Part shown: positions 45,256 through 54,687 of the stretch, piece by piece
How positions within the stretch are numbered: position 1 is the first letter of the stretch
Layout: each line of letters starts with the position of its first letter
The notes under the pieces: generated by a model
Told to the model about the DNA's origin: nothing
The model's input: the letters and a program-made list of their open reading frames with translations, nothing else
The model's database searches: none
Assembly: GCF_003123685.1 (NCBI RefSeq)
Contig: NZ_QCYJ01000021.1
Coordinates: 248,001-312,000 of the forward strand
Direction: 5' to 3'
Origin: Nocardia aurea
GTDB taxonomy: Bacteria; Actinomycetota; Actinomycetes; Mycobacteriales; Mycobacteriaceae
Length of the DNA: 64,000 bases
Position numbers and translations under genes: made by a program

Positions 45256-46002
45256 CTAGACCGCGGTGCGGCCACCGTCGGCGGGCAGTATCACGCCGTG
45301 GATGAAACTCGCGCCGTCGCTCACCAGAAACGCGATGGTTTCGGCGATCTCGGTCGGGTGGGCGACCCGTCGCGCGGGCGCCTGCGCGGCCAGCGCTTCG
45401 AGTCGTTCGCTGCCGTAATGGGCCGTGGTGCCCTCGGTCACGGTCGGGCCGGGGGCGACGGCGTTGACCCGGACGCCGTGCGGGCCGAATTCCGCCGCCC
45501 ACGATTTGGTGAGCAGTTCGAGCGCGGCCTTACTGGACGCGTAGACCGCCGAGCCCCGGCTGCCGAAACCGGCGACCATGGTGCTGACATTGACGATCAC
45601 GCCGTATCCGCGCTCTGCCATCGCCGGGGCGACCGCGCCGACCAGGAAGAACGGCACTTTCACATTGACCGCGTAGCAGGCGTCGAAATCGGATTCGGCG
45701 ATCGCGGCGGTGGGCCCGAACACCGCGATGGCGGCGTTGTTGACGAGGATGTCGATACGGCCCGCGAGCCCGAGCGCAGCCTCGACCAGTGCGCGGGCAC
45801 TGTCCGCGTCGCCGAGTTCGGCGCGCAGGAAATCGGCCGTGCCGCCCGCCGCGCGGATCCGCTCCACGACCGCGTTCCCTCGCTCGACGTCGCGCCCGGT
45901 CACCAACACGTGTGCGCCGCGCTCGGCCAGCAATATCGCAGTGGCGCGGCCGATTCCGCTGGTCGCCCCGGTGACCAGCGCGACTTTTCCGCTCGAAGAC
46001 AT
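45256..46002 (-). CDS. SDR-family oxidoreductase (FabG-like)
   Basis: A 248-residue classical short-chain dehydrogenase. Cofactor motif TGATSGIGRATAILLA, structural NNAA in ILVNNAAIAVFG, catalytic Ser in VSTMVAG and YASSK for the Tyr-x3-Lys. The TGRD sequence after beta 2 suggests NADP(H) preference. Substrate unknown. ATG at 46002 starts the typical SSSGKVALVTGA leader; the frame open to 46125 adds Arg-rich sequence unlike protein. Confidence 0.9.
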   Translation of the reverse strand: MSSSGKVALVTGATSGIGRATAILLAERGAHVLVTGRDVERGNAVVERIRAAGGTADFLRAELGDADSARALVEAALGLAGRIDILVNNAAIAVFGPTAAIAESDFDACYAVNVKVPFFLVGAVAPAMAERGYGVIVNVSTMVAGFGSRGSAVYASSKAALELLTKSWAAEFGPHGVRVNAVAPGPTVTEGTTAHYGSERLEALAAQAPARRVAHPTEIAETIAFLVSDGASFIHGVILPADGGRTAV

Positions 46003-46168
46003 CGGGTCATGGTACGACCACCGTGGATCGCCGGTCGAGGTCCGCGACCCCACGACCGAGCCGGGTTCCGGCGACCGGCCTCCCACACTCCCCGGATCGG
46101 GCCGCCGGTCGACTCCGGGACGCACGGCGGTATTCGGCTCCTCGCGGGTGACGGTGAACTAGGTTGGC

Positions 46169-46690
46169 GTGGTGGAAGCGGCGGATGTGCTGGAGATCTG
46201 GCGGGAGCTTCGGGCCGTGGGCGTCGAGGTCTGGATCGACGGCGGATGGTGTGTCGACGCGCTGCTGGGTGGGCAGACCAGGGCGCACGCCGATCTCGAT
46301 ATCGCGGTCGGCCGCGCAGACATCGGTCGACTGCGCAGGGTTCTCGCCGCGCTCGGTTACGCGACCGAGGACGGCGAGGACTCGACGGAGTGGAACTTCG
46401 TGATGACGCGGGAGTCCGGCGCGTCGGTCGATATCCACGTCTTCGAGTTCGACGAGGACGGTGATCACGTGTACGGCATCGCCTATCCGAGCGACTCGTT
46501 CTCCGGCGTGGATGTGATCGAGGGCGAACGGGTGCACTGCATAACCCCGGCGCGGATGTTCCAGTTCAAGACCGCCTACCCGCCCGCGGCGAAGGATCTG
46601 CGCGATGTCCGGGCGTTGAGTGCACGGTTCGGATTCGACCTACCGGCCGACTACCGCCCGAGTGACGGCGAAGAGGGCCGGACGCCCTGA
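46169..46690 (+). CDS. Lnu/ANT(2'')-like nucleotidyltransferase
   Basis: A 173-residue small nucleotidyltransferase. The sequence EVWIDGGWCVDALLGGQTRAH followed by ADLDIAVG carries the GGW and D-x-D metal motifs of lincosamide (LnuA/LnuC) and ANT(2'')-type adenylyltransferases, and the length is that of LnuC. These modify antibiotics with AMP from ATP. Whether this chromosomal copy gives resistance is unknown. It ends one base before the convergent LuxR gene. Confidence 0.82.
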   Translation: MVEAADVLEIWRELRAVGVEVWIDGGWCVDALLGGQTRAHADLDIAVGRADIGRLRRVLAALGYATEDGEDSTEWNFVMTRESGASVDIHVFEFDEDGDHVYGIAYPSDSFSGVDVIEGERVHCITPARMFQFKTAYPPAAKDLRDVRALSARFGFDLPADYRPSDGEEGRTP

Positions 46691-46691
46691 T

Positions 46692-49520
46692 TCAGCGGGT
46701 CGGGTCGGTGATCAGGTGGTGCCGACGGGCGAAGGCCGCCGCTTCGGTGCGGGTCGCCACACCGAGTTTGGCCAGAATGCGGGAGACGTGTACCCCGACG
46801 GTGTTGGTGCTGATGAAGAGCTGCGCGGCGAGTTGGCGGTTGCTCGAACCATCGGCGACCAGTCGGAGCACCTCGAGCTCACGGGGGGTGAGACCGTAGG
46901 TATCCGATTTCGGTGTGACGCCGGTTCGGTCGGGCGGGGTGTCGAGGACCAGACCCGCACGGTCGGCGGTATCGCGAATCCGCTCGGCCAGCGGTGTGGC
47001 GCCGAGCTCCGCGGCGAGTACGGCGGCCGCGCGCAGTGCCGTGCGGGCCGCCGCGCGATCGCCCGAGCGCAATTCCGCCGCAGCCCGACCGAATAGCGCC
47101 CATGCTTGCTCGTAGGGCTGGGGAATGACCTGCCACGCGTCGACCGCGGCGCGCCAATCGCCGACAGCGGAGGACATGGTCGCGGTGTAGACCGCGCGGT
47201 GCGCGGACGATACCGCAGACGTGCACGGCAATGTCTCGGCCGATTTCGCGAGATCCGTCAGGTGGTCCGATATTCGGGCGCCGAGGACGAGGAGCGGCCA
47301 GGTTTCGTTCGGGTGCCGGTCCGGTGCGCCCTCGGCGAGAGCTTGCCGCACGTGGGCCGCCGCAGTCGCCGGATCATGCTGTGCCAGCGCCGAACCCGCC
47401 AGTACCGCGCCCAGTTCGACGCGATACTGCCCCACCCGGGTACCCGGTCCGAGGTGGGTTCGCGCACGTTCGGCGTCGAGCACCGCCTCCGCGTAATCGC
47501 CTCGGGCGAGGGCGATTCGAGCCTGGCACAGGTGCAGCGCGGCCGTGCTCAACGGCGGCAGGGGTTCCGCGAGGGTTTCGCGGATGAGTTGCGTCGCCTC
47601 CGGCCACCGCCCGAGCGCGGTGAGCACCTGCGCCCACTTCACCAACAGTATCGGTCCGCGTTCGGCGAATCGGAAGGTGTCGTGCGCGATTCGCAGACCG
47701 ACCCGGATCGTGTCGATCGCGGCGAGGTGCTCGCCGTCGGCCGCTTGCGCGGCGACCTCCCACGTGATCACGGTGAGCAACGTCCCCGGCTCGCCCGCCG
47801 TGGCCGCCAGCTCGTGTGCGCTTGCGAAATGCTCTCGTGCGGTGGCGGAATCGGGCGCGGTGAGCGCGAGATGGGAATGCGCCTCGGCGGCAAGGGCGGT
47901 CGCCCCGAGTCGGTCGGCGACGGCGAGCGCCTCCTCGGCGTGGTGACGGGCCGACACCGGGTCACCGGAGAAGGACATGACCGCGGCGAGTTCGGTGAGT
48001 ACCTGGCCGCGCAACGCCGTGGGCGGCGACTCGGGCAGGAGCGCGAGGGCGTGGACGAGATCGTCGTATCCGCCGGTGCCGCCCTGATTGCTCAGGTGCG
48101 CCCGCTGAAAGCGCAGGCGCGCGACCCGCTCGGGCTGTGATCGGTCGACGGCCGCGAGCGCTCGGTCGGCCGCCTCGATGCCGCGGCGCACGTCGGCACT
48201 GCGAAAACAGGCGTCGACCATCTCCTCTAATACCGCGACCCGGTCGATGTCCGCGCCGTCCGATGTCGGTGAATCCCACAGCGCGACGACGCGTTCCAGG
48301 TGGCGTAGCCGTTCGGGTTGGGCGTCGGCCCGGCGTGCGACCCGCGCGGCGGCCAGGGAGGCCGTCAGCGCCACCGCGACGTCTCCGGCGGCGAACGCGT
48401 GGTGGGCCAGCTCCGCGTACAGGCGTTCGCCCGGCACCAGGTCGGGGCAGTCCCGCAGCATGCGGGTCAGTTCGGCGTGCAGCCGGGTTCGTTCGATCGG
48501 CAGCAGATCGTCGTAGACGGCCTCCCTGATCAGCACGTGCCGGAACGCGTAGCCGGTCTCGGACGCGACGAGCAGATGCCGATCGACGAGTGCGCGCAGC
48601 GCGACGCGCAGCCGAGGCGCGGACAGCCCGGCCGCGGCTTCCAGCAGGTCGTGCTCGGTCGGTGATCCGGCGACAGCGGCCACCCGCAGCACCATCAGCG
48701 CGTCGGCGTCGAGTCCGGTATGCGCCGACAGCAGCAGTTCGGACAACTCGGCGCGAGTCCGGCCCGACGATCGGCTCAGCGCTTCGACGAACAGTGGATT
48801 GCCGCCGCTGTGGGTGAACACGCGCCCGATCGCCTCCGGCTCCGGTTCCCGTTCGAGCAGCGCGGCCAACTGCCTGCCGACCTCGTAGCGGGTCAGGGGT
48901 GGCGGTGCGAGGAACACGACCGATCTCCGGCGCCGCAATTCGGCGACCAGTCCGCGCAGTCCGGGCGGGCCGTTCGGCCGAAAGGTCGCCACCAGCAGGA
49001 TATTCGGTTCGGCGAGGTTGGCGACGAGGAACGCGAGCAGGGTGCGGCTGGATTCGTCGGCCCAGTGCAGATCCTCGACGATCAGTACCGCGGGTCCGCG
49101 CGATCCGAGATGTTCGAGCGATATCAGTAGTTCGCCGAACAGGCGCAGGTGATCGTCCTCGATGTCGCGAGGGGCGGCGTCCGTGCGCAGTTCCGGGAGC
49201 CAGCGGGCCAGGGCCGGGGTGGGGCCGGGCAGGAGCGCGGCCAGTTCCTCGGCGCCGCGCGTACGGACCAATCGGCGCAGTATCGCGATGAAGGGCGCGA
49301 AAGGCACACCTTCACTGCCGAATTCCGGGCATCGTCCGATCAGTACGGGAATCGCGGGCGCGAGGCGCGCGGTGAATTCCTCGATCAGCCGGGATTTGCC
49401 TATTCCCGCCTCGCCGGACACCAGGACGGCTCGGACCGACGGCGCCACCGCGGCCTCCAGCAGCGCGGCCAATTCGCCGCCGCGTCCGATGAGCGCGCTG
49501 CTGACCGGTACATTTCCCAC
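46692..49520 (-). CDS. LuxR-family regulator with AAA ATPase domain (LAL/MalT type)
   Basis: A large ATP-binding LuxR regulator of about 942 residues. The ATPase is N-terminal: LIGRGGELAALLEAAV, Walker A VSGEAGIGKSRLIEEF, Walker B VLIVEDLHWADESS. A long helical TPR-like middle follows, then the C-terminal LuxR HTH (YGLTPRELEVLRLVADG, then NRQLAAQLFISTNTVGVHVS and RILAKLG). Such regulators couple ATP and an inducer to promoter activation. The start is uncertain: the frame is open to 50411, overlapping the epoxide hydrolase; GTG at 49520 lies just before the conserved IGRGGEL block. It may control the divergent hydrolase. Confidence 0.88.
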   Translation of the reverse strand: MGNVPVSSALIGRGGELAALLEAAVAPSVRAVLVSGEAGIGKSRLIEEFTARLAPAIPVLIGRCPEFGSEGVPFAPFIAILRRLVRTRGAEELAALLPGPTPALARWLPELRTDAAPRDIEDDHLRLFGELLISLEHLGSRGPAVLIVEDLHWADESSRTLLAFLVANLAEPNILLVATFRPNGPPGLRGLVAELRRRRSVVFLAPPPLTRYEVGRQLAALLEREPEPEAIGRVFTHSGGNPLFVEALSRSSGRTRAELSELLLSAHTGLDADALMVLRVAAVAGSPTEHDLLEAAAGLSAPRLRVALRALVDRHLLVASETGYAFRHVLIREAVYDDLLPIERTRLHAELTRMLRDCPDLVPGERLYAELAHHAFAAGDVAVALTASLAAARVARRADAQPERLRHLERVVALWDSPTSDGADIDRVAVLEEMVDACFRSADVRRGIEAADRALAAVDRSQPERVARLRFQRAHLSNQGGTGGYDDLVHALALLPESPPTALRGQVLTELAAVMSFSGDPVSARHHAEEALAVADRLGATALAAEAHSHLALTAPDSATAREHFASAHELAATAGEPGTLLTVITWEVAAQAADGEHLAAIDTIRVGLRIAHDTFRFAERGPILLVKWAQVLTALGRWPEATQLIRETLAEPLPPLSTAALHLCQARIALARGDYAEAVLDAERARTHLGPGTRVGQYRVELGAVLAGSALAQHDPATAAAHVRQALAEGAPDRHPNETWPLLVLGARISDHLTDLAKSAETLPCTSAVSSAHRAVYTATMSSAVGDWRAAVDAWQVIPQPYEQAWALFGRAAAELRSGDRAAARTALRAAAVLAAELGATPLAERIRDTADRAGLVLDTPPDRTGVTPKSDTYGLTPRELEVLRLVADGSSNRQLAAQLFISTNTVGVHVSRILAKLGVATRTEAAAFARRHHLITDPTR

Positions 49521-49658
49521 CCGGCGATCATGCACGCGCGCGATGCCGGTCCCGCGTCCCGGGGTGCCCGGAGTCCTCGTCGTGACTCCGCCGGCGGCCG
49601 TCGAAATAACGAATTCTCGTGATTCGCCGACCCCCTCTTTACCCGGAGTATCGAAGCC

Positions 49659-50807
49659 ATGACAGCGAGCGCGCACAGCATCGAGCCCTACCGCATCCAC
49701 ATCCCCGACGGCGATATCGCCGATCTGAAAGCGCGATTGGCGCGCACCCGGTGGATCGACGACCTCCCCGGCACCGGCTGGGAACGCGGAGTTCCCGCGT
49801 CCTACCTGAAGGAGATCGCGGTGTACTGGGGTGAGAAGTTCGATTGGCGTGCCCAGGAGGCAGCCATCGACGCCCACCCGCAGTTCAGCACTGTCGTAGA
49901 CGGTCAACACCTGCATTTCCTGCACGTGCGGTCGTCCGCGCCGACGGCGACCCCGCTGCTGCTCCTGCACGGCTGGCCCGGCTCGGTGGCGGACTTCCTC
50001 GATCTCATCGGCCCGCTCACCGAACCCGACGCGGGCGCGCAGGCGTTCCACCTGGTCATTCCCTCGCTGCCGGGACACGGATTCTCCGGCCCGCTCACCG
50101 AACCGGGCTGGAACGACGGCCGCGTCGCCGGGGCGCTGGACGAACTGATGACCCGGCTCGGCTACGACGGGTACGGGGTGCACGGCGGCGATCACGGCGC
50201 CTTCATCGCCCCGCGACTCGGCCGTCTCGCTCCGGACCGGGTGATCGGCGTGCACGTCAACGCGTTGGTCACCTTCCCCTCCGGTGACCCCGCCGATATG
50301 GCGGCGCTGACCGCCGCCGAGCGGCAACGACTCGACGGCATGAAGAGATTCCAGGACGACGGCTCGGCGTATATGGCGCTGCAAGGATCGCGGCCGAACA
50401 CCATCGCGCAATCACTGGCCGATTCACCCGCCGGACAGCTGGCCTGGATCGTGGAGAAATACGCGGAATGGACCGATCGCTCCCACGAACTCCCCGAATC
50501 GGCGATCGACCTCGACCGCATACTCACCACGGTGAGCATCCACTGGTTCACCGCCACGGCCCGCAGCGTCGCCAACTTCTACTACGAGCGATTCCACGAC
50601 ACCGCGATGTTCGCGCCGCAGCCGAAATCGACGGTGCCGACCGGTGTGGCGGTTTTCCGGGACGGCGACTACGCGATCCGCCGCTTCGCCGAACGCGCGC
50701 ACACGGTGACGCACTGGTCGGAGTTCTACTCCGGCGGCCATTTCCCCGCGCTGGAAGTCCCCGATCTGCTGCTCGGCGACATCCGGGCATTCTTCGGCTC
50801 GCTGTGA
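49659..50807 (+). CDS. Epoxide hydrolase (EHN-type alpha/beta hydrolase)
   Basis: A 382-residue alpha/beta hydrolase with the EHN N-terminal domain (RIHIPDGDIADLKARLARTR, DLPGTGWERGVPASYL). The core has LLLLHGWPGSVADFLDLIGPL, the nucleophile Asp in VHGGDHGAFIAPRLG, and the catalytic His in HWSEFYSGGHFPALE. It opens epoxides to vicinal diols by an Asp-ester mechanism. ATG at 49659 gives the canonical N-terminus. Divergent from the LuxR regulator. Confidence 0.92.
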   Translation: MTASAHSIEPYRIHIPDGDIADLKARLARTRWIDDLPGTGWERGVPASYLKEIAVYWGEKFDWRAQEAAIDAHPQFSTVVDGQHLHFLHVRSSAPTATPLLLLHGWPGSVADFLDLIGPLTEPDAGAQAFHLVIPSLPGHGFSGPLTEPGWNDGRVAGALDELMTRLGYDGYGVHGGDHGAFIAPRLGRLAPDRVIGVHVNALVTFPSGDPADMAALTAAERQRLDGMKRFQDDGSAYMALQGSRPNTIAQSLADSPAGQLAWIVEKYAEWTDRSHELPESAIDLDRILTTVSIHWFTATARSVANFYYERFHDTAMFAPQPKSTVPTGVAVFRDGDYAIRRFAERAHTVTHWSEFYSGGHFPALEVPDLLLGDIRAFFGSL

Positions 50808-50876
50808 GCGGCGACCGACCGGCCGCGCGAGGTCGTGTCCCGCGCGGTCGGTCGCTGGTCACCGGGCAGGCGTGGA

Positions 50877-52712
50877 TCAGGTCAGGTCGGCCAACCTGCC
50901 CAATATGGTCGCGGCCATCGACACCGGATCTCCGTGTTCGGGCCGCAGGATCAGATCCGGCTCGGCGGGAATCTCGTAGGGGGCGTCGATGCCGGTGAAA
51001 CCTGTGATCTCGCCGGCGCGGGCCTTCGCGTACATTCCCTTCGGGTCGCGGGCTTCGCAGATCTCGAGCGGTGTGTCGACGAAGACCTCGACGAAGGGGA
51101 TACCCGCGGCGAGATGGGCGGCGCGGACCGTCGCGCGATCGGCCCGATACGGGCTGATCAGCGAAACCACCGCCACCACACCGGCTTCGGCGAACAGGCG
51201 GGCGACCTCGCCGACCCGCCTGATGTTCTCGGTCCGGTCCTCGGCGGAGAATCCGAGGTCGGAATTGAGTCCGTGCCGCAGATTGTCGCCGTCGAGCAGG
51301 AAGGCGGGACGCCCGCTCGCGACCAGTCGACGTTCCAATTCCACGGCGACGGAGGACTTTCCGGAACCCGACAGTCCGGTGAGCCACACCGTCAGCCCAC
51401 GGGTGGCGCGTTCGTCGCGGCCGACGGCCGTCGAATGCCACACCACCCGTGCCGACGGCAGGGTCGGGCCGGTGATCATGCCCGCCGCGACGGTGTTGTT
51501 GGTGGTGTCGTCGACCAGGATGAAACTGCCGGTGGATCGATTGCGGCGGTAGGGATCGAAGAGCAGCGGGGTGCGGGTCCGCAGCTGTACGCGCCCGATC
51601 TCGTTGAGCGACAGACTCTCTGCCGCTTCGTCGCGATGCAGTGTGTTGACGTCGAGCCGGTAGTCCAGGCTACGGATCTCGGCGGTGGCGGTGCGGGTGG
51701 TGTGGCGCAGGGTGTAGGTGGCGCCCGGGGTGAGTTGGGTCTCGTCGGCGAACCAGCAGACCATCGCGTCGATATCGCGGCCGACCTGCGGGCGGTTGGC
51801 CGGGCGGCAGATCATATCGCCGCGCGAGATATCGAGTTCGTCGGCGAGCTGGACCGTGACGGCCTGCGGCGGGAACGCCTCGGCGATCGGCACGCCGCCC
51901 GGTCCCCAGATCGCGGAGACGGTAGAGGTCAGCCCGGAGGGCAGCACCGTCACCTCGTCACCCGGTTTGAAGACACCGCCCGCGATCGTGCCCGCGTAGC
52001 CGCGGAAATCCGCCGCGTGCCTGCGGGTCACGTACTGCACCGGGAAGCGCGCGTCGATCAGATTGCGATCGGAGGCGATATGCACCTCCTCCAGGTGGTG
52101 CAGCAGCGGGGTGCCCTCGTACCAGGGCATACTCGTGCCCCTGTGCACGATGTTGTCGCCCTGTAGCGCGGAGACCGGCACGAACGCGAGGTCGGAGATC
52201 TCGAGTTTGGTCGCGAAACCGGTGAAATCCCTGCGGATCTCCTCGAATCGCTCCTGCGACCAGGCGACCAGGTCCATCTTGTTCACGCACAGCACCAGGT
52301 GCGGGATGCCGAGCAGTCCGGCCAGGAAGGCGTGTCGCCGGGTCTGTTCGACCACGCCCTTGCGCGCGTCGACCAGGATCAGCGCGACATCGGCGTTGGA
52401 CGCCCCGGTCACCATATTGCGGGTGTACTGGATGTGGCCGGGGGTGTCGGCGATGATGAATTTGCGTCTGGGCGTGGCGAAATAGCGGTGGGCGACGTCG
52501 ATGGTGATGCCCTGTTCGCGTTCGGCGCGCAGTCCGTCGGTGAGCAGGGCAAGATTCGTGTACTCGTCGCCGCGATCGCGGCTGGTGCGTTCCACCGCGG
52601 CGAGTTGATCGGTGAAGATCGTCTTGGAGTCGAAGAGCAGGCGGCCGATGAGCGTCGACTTGCCGTCGTCGACGCTGCCCGCGGTGGCGAGGCGCAGCAG
52701 GGTGGTGGCCAT
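50877..52712 (-). CDS. cysNC: CysNC: sulfate adenylyltransferase GTPase subunit fused to APS kinase
   Basis: A 611-residue bifunctional enzyme. The N-terminal CysN GTPase has TAGSVDDGKSTLIGRLL, IIADTPGHIQYTRNMVTGAS and CVNKMDLVAW; it drives APS formation from ATP and sulfate with CysD. The C-terminal CysC domain (from about residue 435) has P-loop WLTGLSGSGKSSVAVELERRL, DGDNLRHGLNSDLGFS and the lid around RDPKGMYAKARAGEITGFTG; it phosphorylates APS to PAPS. The start ATG overlaps the cysD stop (TGATG). Fusion CysNC is normal in mycobacteria and relatives. PAPS is both a reduction substrate and the sulfate donor of sulfotransferases, one of which is encoded 4 kb away. Confidence 0.95.
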   Translation of the reverse strand: MATTLLRLATAGSVDDGKSTLIGRLLFDSKTIFTDQLAAVERTSRDRGDEYTNLALLTDGLRAEREQGITIDVAHRYFATPRRKFIIADTPGHIQYTRNMVTGASNADVALILVDARKGVVEQTRRHAFLAGLLGIPHLVLCVNKMDLVAWSQERFEEIRRDFTGFATKLEISDLAFVPVSALQGDNIVHRGTSMPWYEGTPLLHHLEEVHIASDRNLIDARFPVQYVTRRHAADFRGYAGTIAGGVFKPGDEVTVLPSGLTSTVSAIWGPGGVPIAEAFPPQAVTVQLADELDISRGDMICRPANRPQVGRDIDAMVCWFADETQLTPGATYTLRHTTRTATAEIRSLDYRLDVNTLHRDEAAESLSLNEIGRVQLRTRTPLLFDPYRRNRSTGSFILVDDTTNNTVAAGMITGPTLPSARVVWHSTAVGRDERATRGLTVWLTGLSGSGKSSVAVELERRLVASGRPAFLLDGDNLRHGLNSDLGFSAEDRTENIRRVGEVARLFAEAGVVAVVSLISPYRADRATVRAAHLAAGIPFVEVFVDTPLEICEARDPKGMYAKARAGEITGFTGIDAPYEIPAEPDLILRPEHGDPVSMAATILGRLADLT

Positions 52713-53644
52713 CAGAAGTACCCTTCTCGTTTTCGATCTTCCATGCCCGCCTCCGAGATCCGGTCGTCGGCCCTGGTCGCGCCGCGTTCGGTCACGCGGG
52801 CCGCGGCCACCTCGACGACGACTTCGTCGGGGGTCGACGCGCTCGATTCCACGCATCCGGTGCAGGTCGCGTCGCCGACGGTGCGGAAGCGCACGGTGGC
52901 CTCGTAGGGCTGTTCACCGTCGAGCAGTCGCAGGAATCTCGTGTGCGCCAACAGCATTCCGTCGCGTTGCACCACCGGTCGGCGATGCGCGTAGTAGAGC
53001 GGCGGCAGGTCGATGCCCTCGGCGGCGATATAGCTCCAGATGTCGAGTTCGGTCCAATTCGACAGCGGGAAAACCCGAATGTGTTCGCCGGGACGGTGTT
53101 TGCCGTTGTAGATGTTCCACAGCTCGGGACGTTGGCTGCGCGGCTCCCACTGCCCGTATTCGTCGCGGAAGCTGAAGACGCGTTCCTTGGCCCGCGCCTT
53201 CTCCTCGTCGCGCCGTGCCCCGCCGAAGACGGCGTCGTAGCCGCCCTCGCGGATCGAACGCAGCAACGTGGTGGTCTGGAGCCGATTGCGCGACCCGCGC
53301 GGTCCGGTGTCCTCGACGACGCGGCCCGCGTCGATATCGTCCTGCACCCGGCCGACCACCAATCGCAGACCGAGTCGCTCGACGGTCGCGTCACGATAGT
53401 CGATCACCTCGTCGAAATTATGTCCGGTGTCGATATGCAGCACCGGGAAAGGTAGCGGCGCGGGCCAGAAGGCCTTGGCCGCGAGGTGCAACATGACCAC
53501 CGAATCCTTGCCACCGGAGAACAACAGCACCGGCCGCTCGAATGTCGCCGCCACTTCTCGGAATATATGTGCCGACTCGGCCTCGAGCGCGTCCAAGTGC
53601 GGCATCTCGTAGGTGCTCACCGTCGACTTCGCGTACTGGCTCAC
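52712..53644 (-). CDS. cysD: CysD: sulfate adenylyltransferase subunit 2
   Basis: A 310-residue ATP-pyrophosphatase-type subunit. The PP-loop is LLFSGGKDSVVMLHLA; later FGGARRDEEKARAKERVFSF, VFPLSNWTELDIWSYI and YYAHRRPVV are CysD hallmarks, and RFRTVGDATCTGCVES ends the domain. With CysN it forms APS. It is first in the cysD-cysNC operon and begins 11 bases after a TAGAACACGTT element (53655-53668). Confidence 0.95.
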   Translation of the reverse strand: MSQYAKSTVSTYEMPHLDALEAESAHIFREVAATFERPVLLFSGGKDSVVMLHLAAKAFWPAPLPFPVLHIDTGHNFDEVIDYRDATVERLGLRLVVGRVQDDIDAGRVVEDTGPRGSRNRLQTTTLLRSIREGGYDAVFGGARRDEEKARAKERVFSFRDEYGQWEPRSQRPELWNIYNGKHRPGEHIRVFPLSNWTELDIWSYIAAEGIDLPPLYYAHRRPVVQRDGMLLAHTRFLRLLDGEQPYEATVRFRTVGDATCTGCVESSASTPDEVVVEVAAARVTERGATRADDRISEAGMEDRKREGYF

Positions 53645-53654
53645 GGGTCAAAAC

Positions 53655-53668
53655 TAGAACACGTTTCG
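53655..53668. promoter_or_regulatory. KstR-like/IclR-operon operator copy upstream of cysD
   Basis: TAGAACACGTTTCG, preceded by C, is the same 12-base CTAGAACACGTT core as the site at 54614-54627, and fits TnnAACnnGTTnnA except for the last base. It lies 11 bases before the cysD start, in the 32-bp gap to the iclR stop. Binding would repress cysD-cysNC. Confidence 0.5.
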
Positions 53669-53676
53669 GTCTTTGG

Positions 53677-54603
53677 TCAACGGGGAGTCGCGATGATTCG
53701 CTCCGGGACGCGACCGCCGGAATTCTCGGTCACGGTGCGGGCCGCCTCGACCAGGGCGCCGCCGCGACGTTCGATCTCGGCGCCGGTGATCGACGCGCCG
53801 ACGTACATCGTCAGCACCATGTTCTGCCTGCCGTCGGCGTCGAAGGTCGGCGCGGCGAGCAGGCTGACCGGATGTTGCTTCCTCGGCCGTAGATCGGTGC
53901 CGAGATAGACCCGCTCGCCGAGGCTCGTCACCAGTTCGCCGACCAGTTCTCGCAGCTCGTCGGGCAGATCACGCGCGGCCACGCCCGCCAGTAGGCCGTA
54001 CAGACGCCTGCCGTGGGCGGTCAGGCTCTCGATGAGATATCCGCGCTCGCGGCATTCGGCGACGACCCGGCGCAGGCGCGCCTCGTCCTGTCGCACGGGC
54101 ACCGTCGGCGGGGTGGCCAGCCACGCGTCGAACGCCGCGTCGGTATCCCAGAGCACGTACATCAGCCCGACGGGCGGGGCGAACGCGTACGAGGCGCCCA
54201 CCTTGACCATTCCGGGGCCGGTTCCCTCCAGCACCGCGATGCGCTCGCCGACCACCGCCGAGGCGGTGCAGGTGGTCCGGTAGCGCGCGGTCAGTTTCTC
54301 CAGTTCGGCGCGGGCCACCGCGGAGATCGCGAAACTCTGCTGTGCGACCCGTCCGGCGGCGACGAGTGCCGGACCGAGGCCGTAGGTCAGCGTTTCCGGG
54401 TCGCGCACCAGGTAGCCGCCCGCGGTGAGTTCGGTGAGTATGCCCAAGCAGGTCGGTTTGGCCAGATCCAGCGCGCGGGCCATCTCGGACAACCCGCAGC
54501 GATTCCCGCGTTGTTCGACGAGGAAATCCAGGATCTGCACCACGCGCGCGGTCGGCGCGGACCGTCGGGCGACCGGGGTGGCCGAGGAAATCCGGGAATA
54601 CAT
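53677..54603 (-). CDS. IclR-family transcriptional regulator
   Basis: A 308-residue regulator. The HTH is in VVQILDFLVEQRGNRCGLSE, then LAKPTCLGILTELTAGGYLVRD; the effector-binding domain follows, with AVARAELEKLTARY, GPGMVKVGASYAFAPPVGLM and ITGAEIERRGG. IclR proteins respond to small organic acids and CoA esters. It lies between two sets of genes with related operators: cysD-cysNC on its own strand downstream and the DUF1214 operon divergent upstream. A 14-bp palindrome lies ten bases before its ATG, so it may regulate itself and both sets. Confidence 0.9.
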   Translation of the reverse strand: MYSRISSATPVARRSAPTARVVQILDFLVEQRGNRCGLSEMARALDLAKPTCLGILTELTAGGYLVRDPETLTYGLGPALVAAGRVAQQSFAISAVARAELEKLTARYRTTCTASAVVGERIAVLEGTGPGMVKVGASYAFAPPVGLMYVLWDTDAAFDAWLATPPTVPVRQDEARLRRVVAECRERGYLIESLTAHGRRLYGLLAGVAARDLPDELRELVGELVTSLGERVYLGTDLRPRKQHPVSLLAAPTFDADGRQNMVLTMYVGASITGAEIERRGGALVEAARTVTENSGGRVPERIIATPR

Positions 54604-54613
54604 TGACCACTCC

Positions 54614-54627
54614 TAGAACACGTTCTA
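54614..54627. promoter_or_regulatory. Perfect KstR-type palindrome in iclR/DUF1214 divergent promoter
   Basis: TAGAAC-AC-GTTCTA has perfect 6-bp arms and matches the mycobacterial KstR consensus TnnAACnnGTTnnA exactly. It lies in the 84-bp divergent region, ten bases before the iclR ATG and 60 before the DUF1214 start. Either KstR or the adjacent IclR protein could be the binder. Confidence 0.65.
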
Positions 54628-54687
54628 ATCTTTCTCGTATCGGAATGTACCAGAGCGGTACATATATGGAACACCGGGAGAAGTCTT

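Noticed and set aside
49521..50411. N-terminal extension of the LuxR-type regulator to 1239 residues
   Set aside because: It lies antisense to a clear epoxide hydrolase gene and reads as Arg/Gly/Val-rich sequence; the ATPase domain starts at about 49505.
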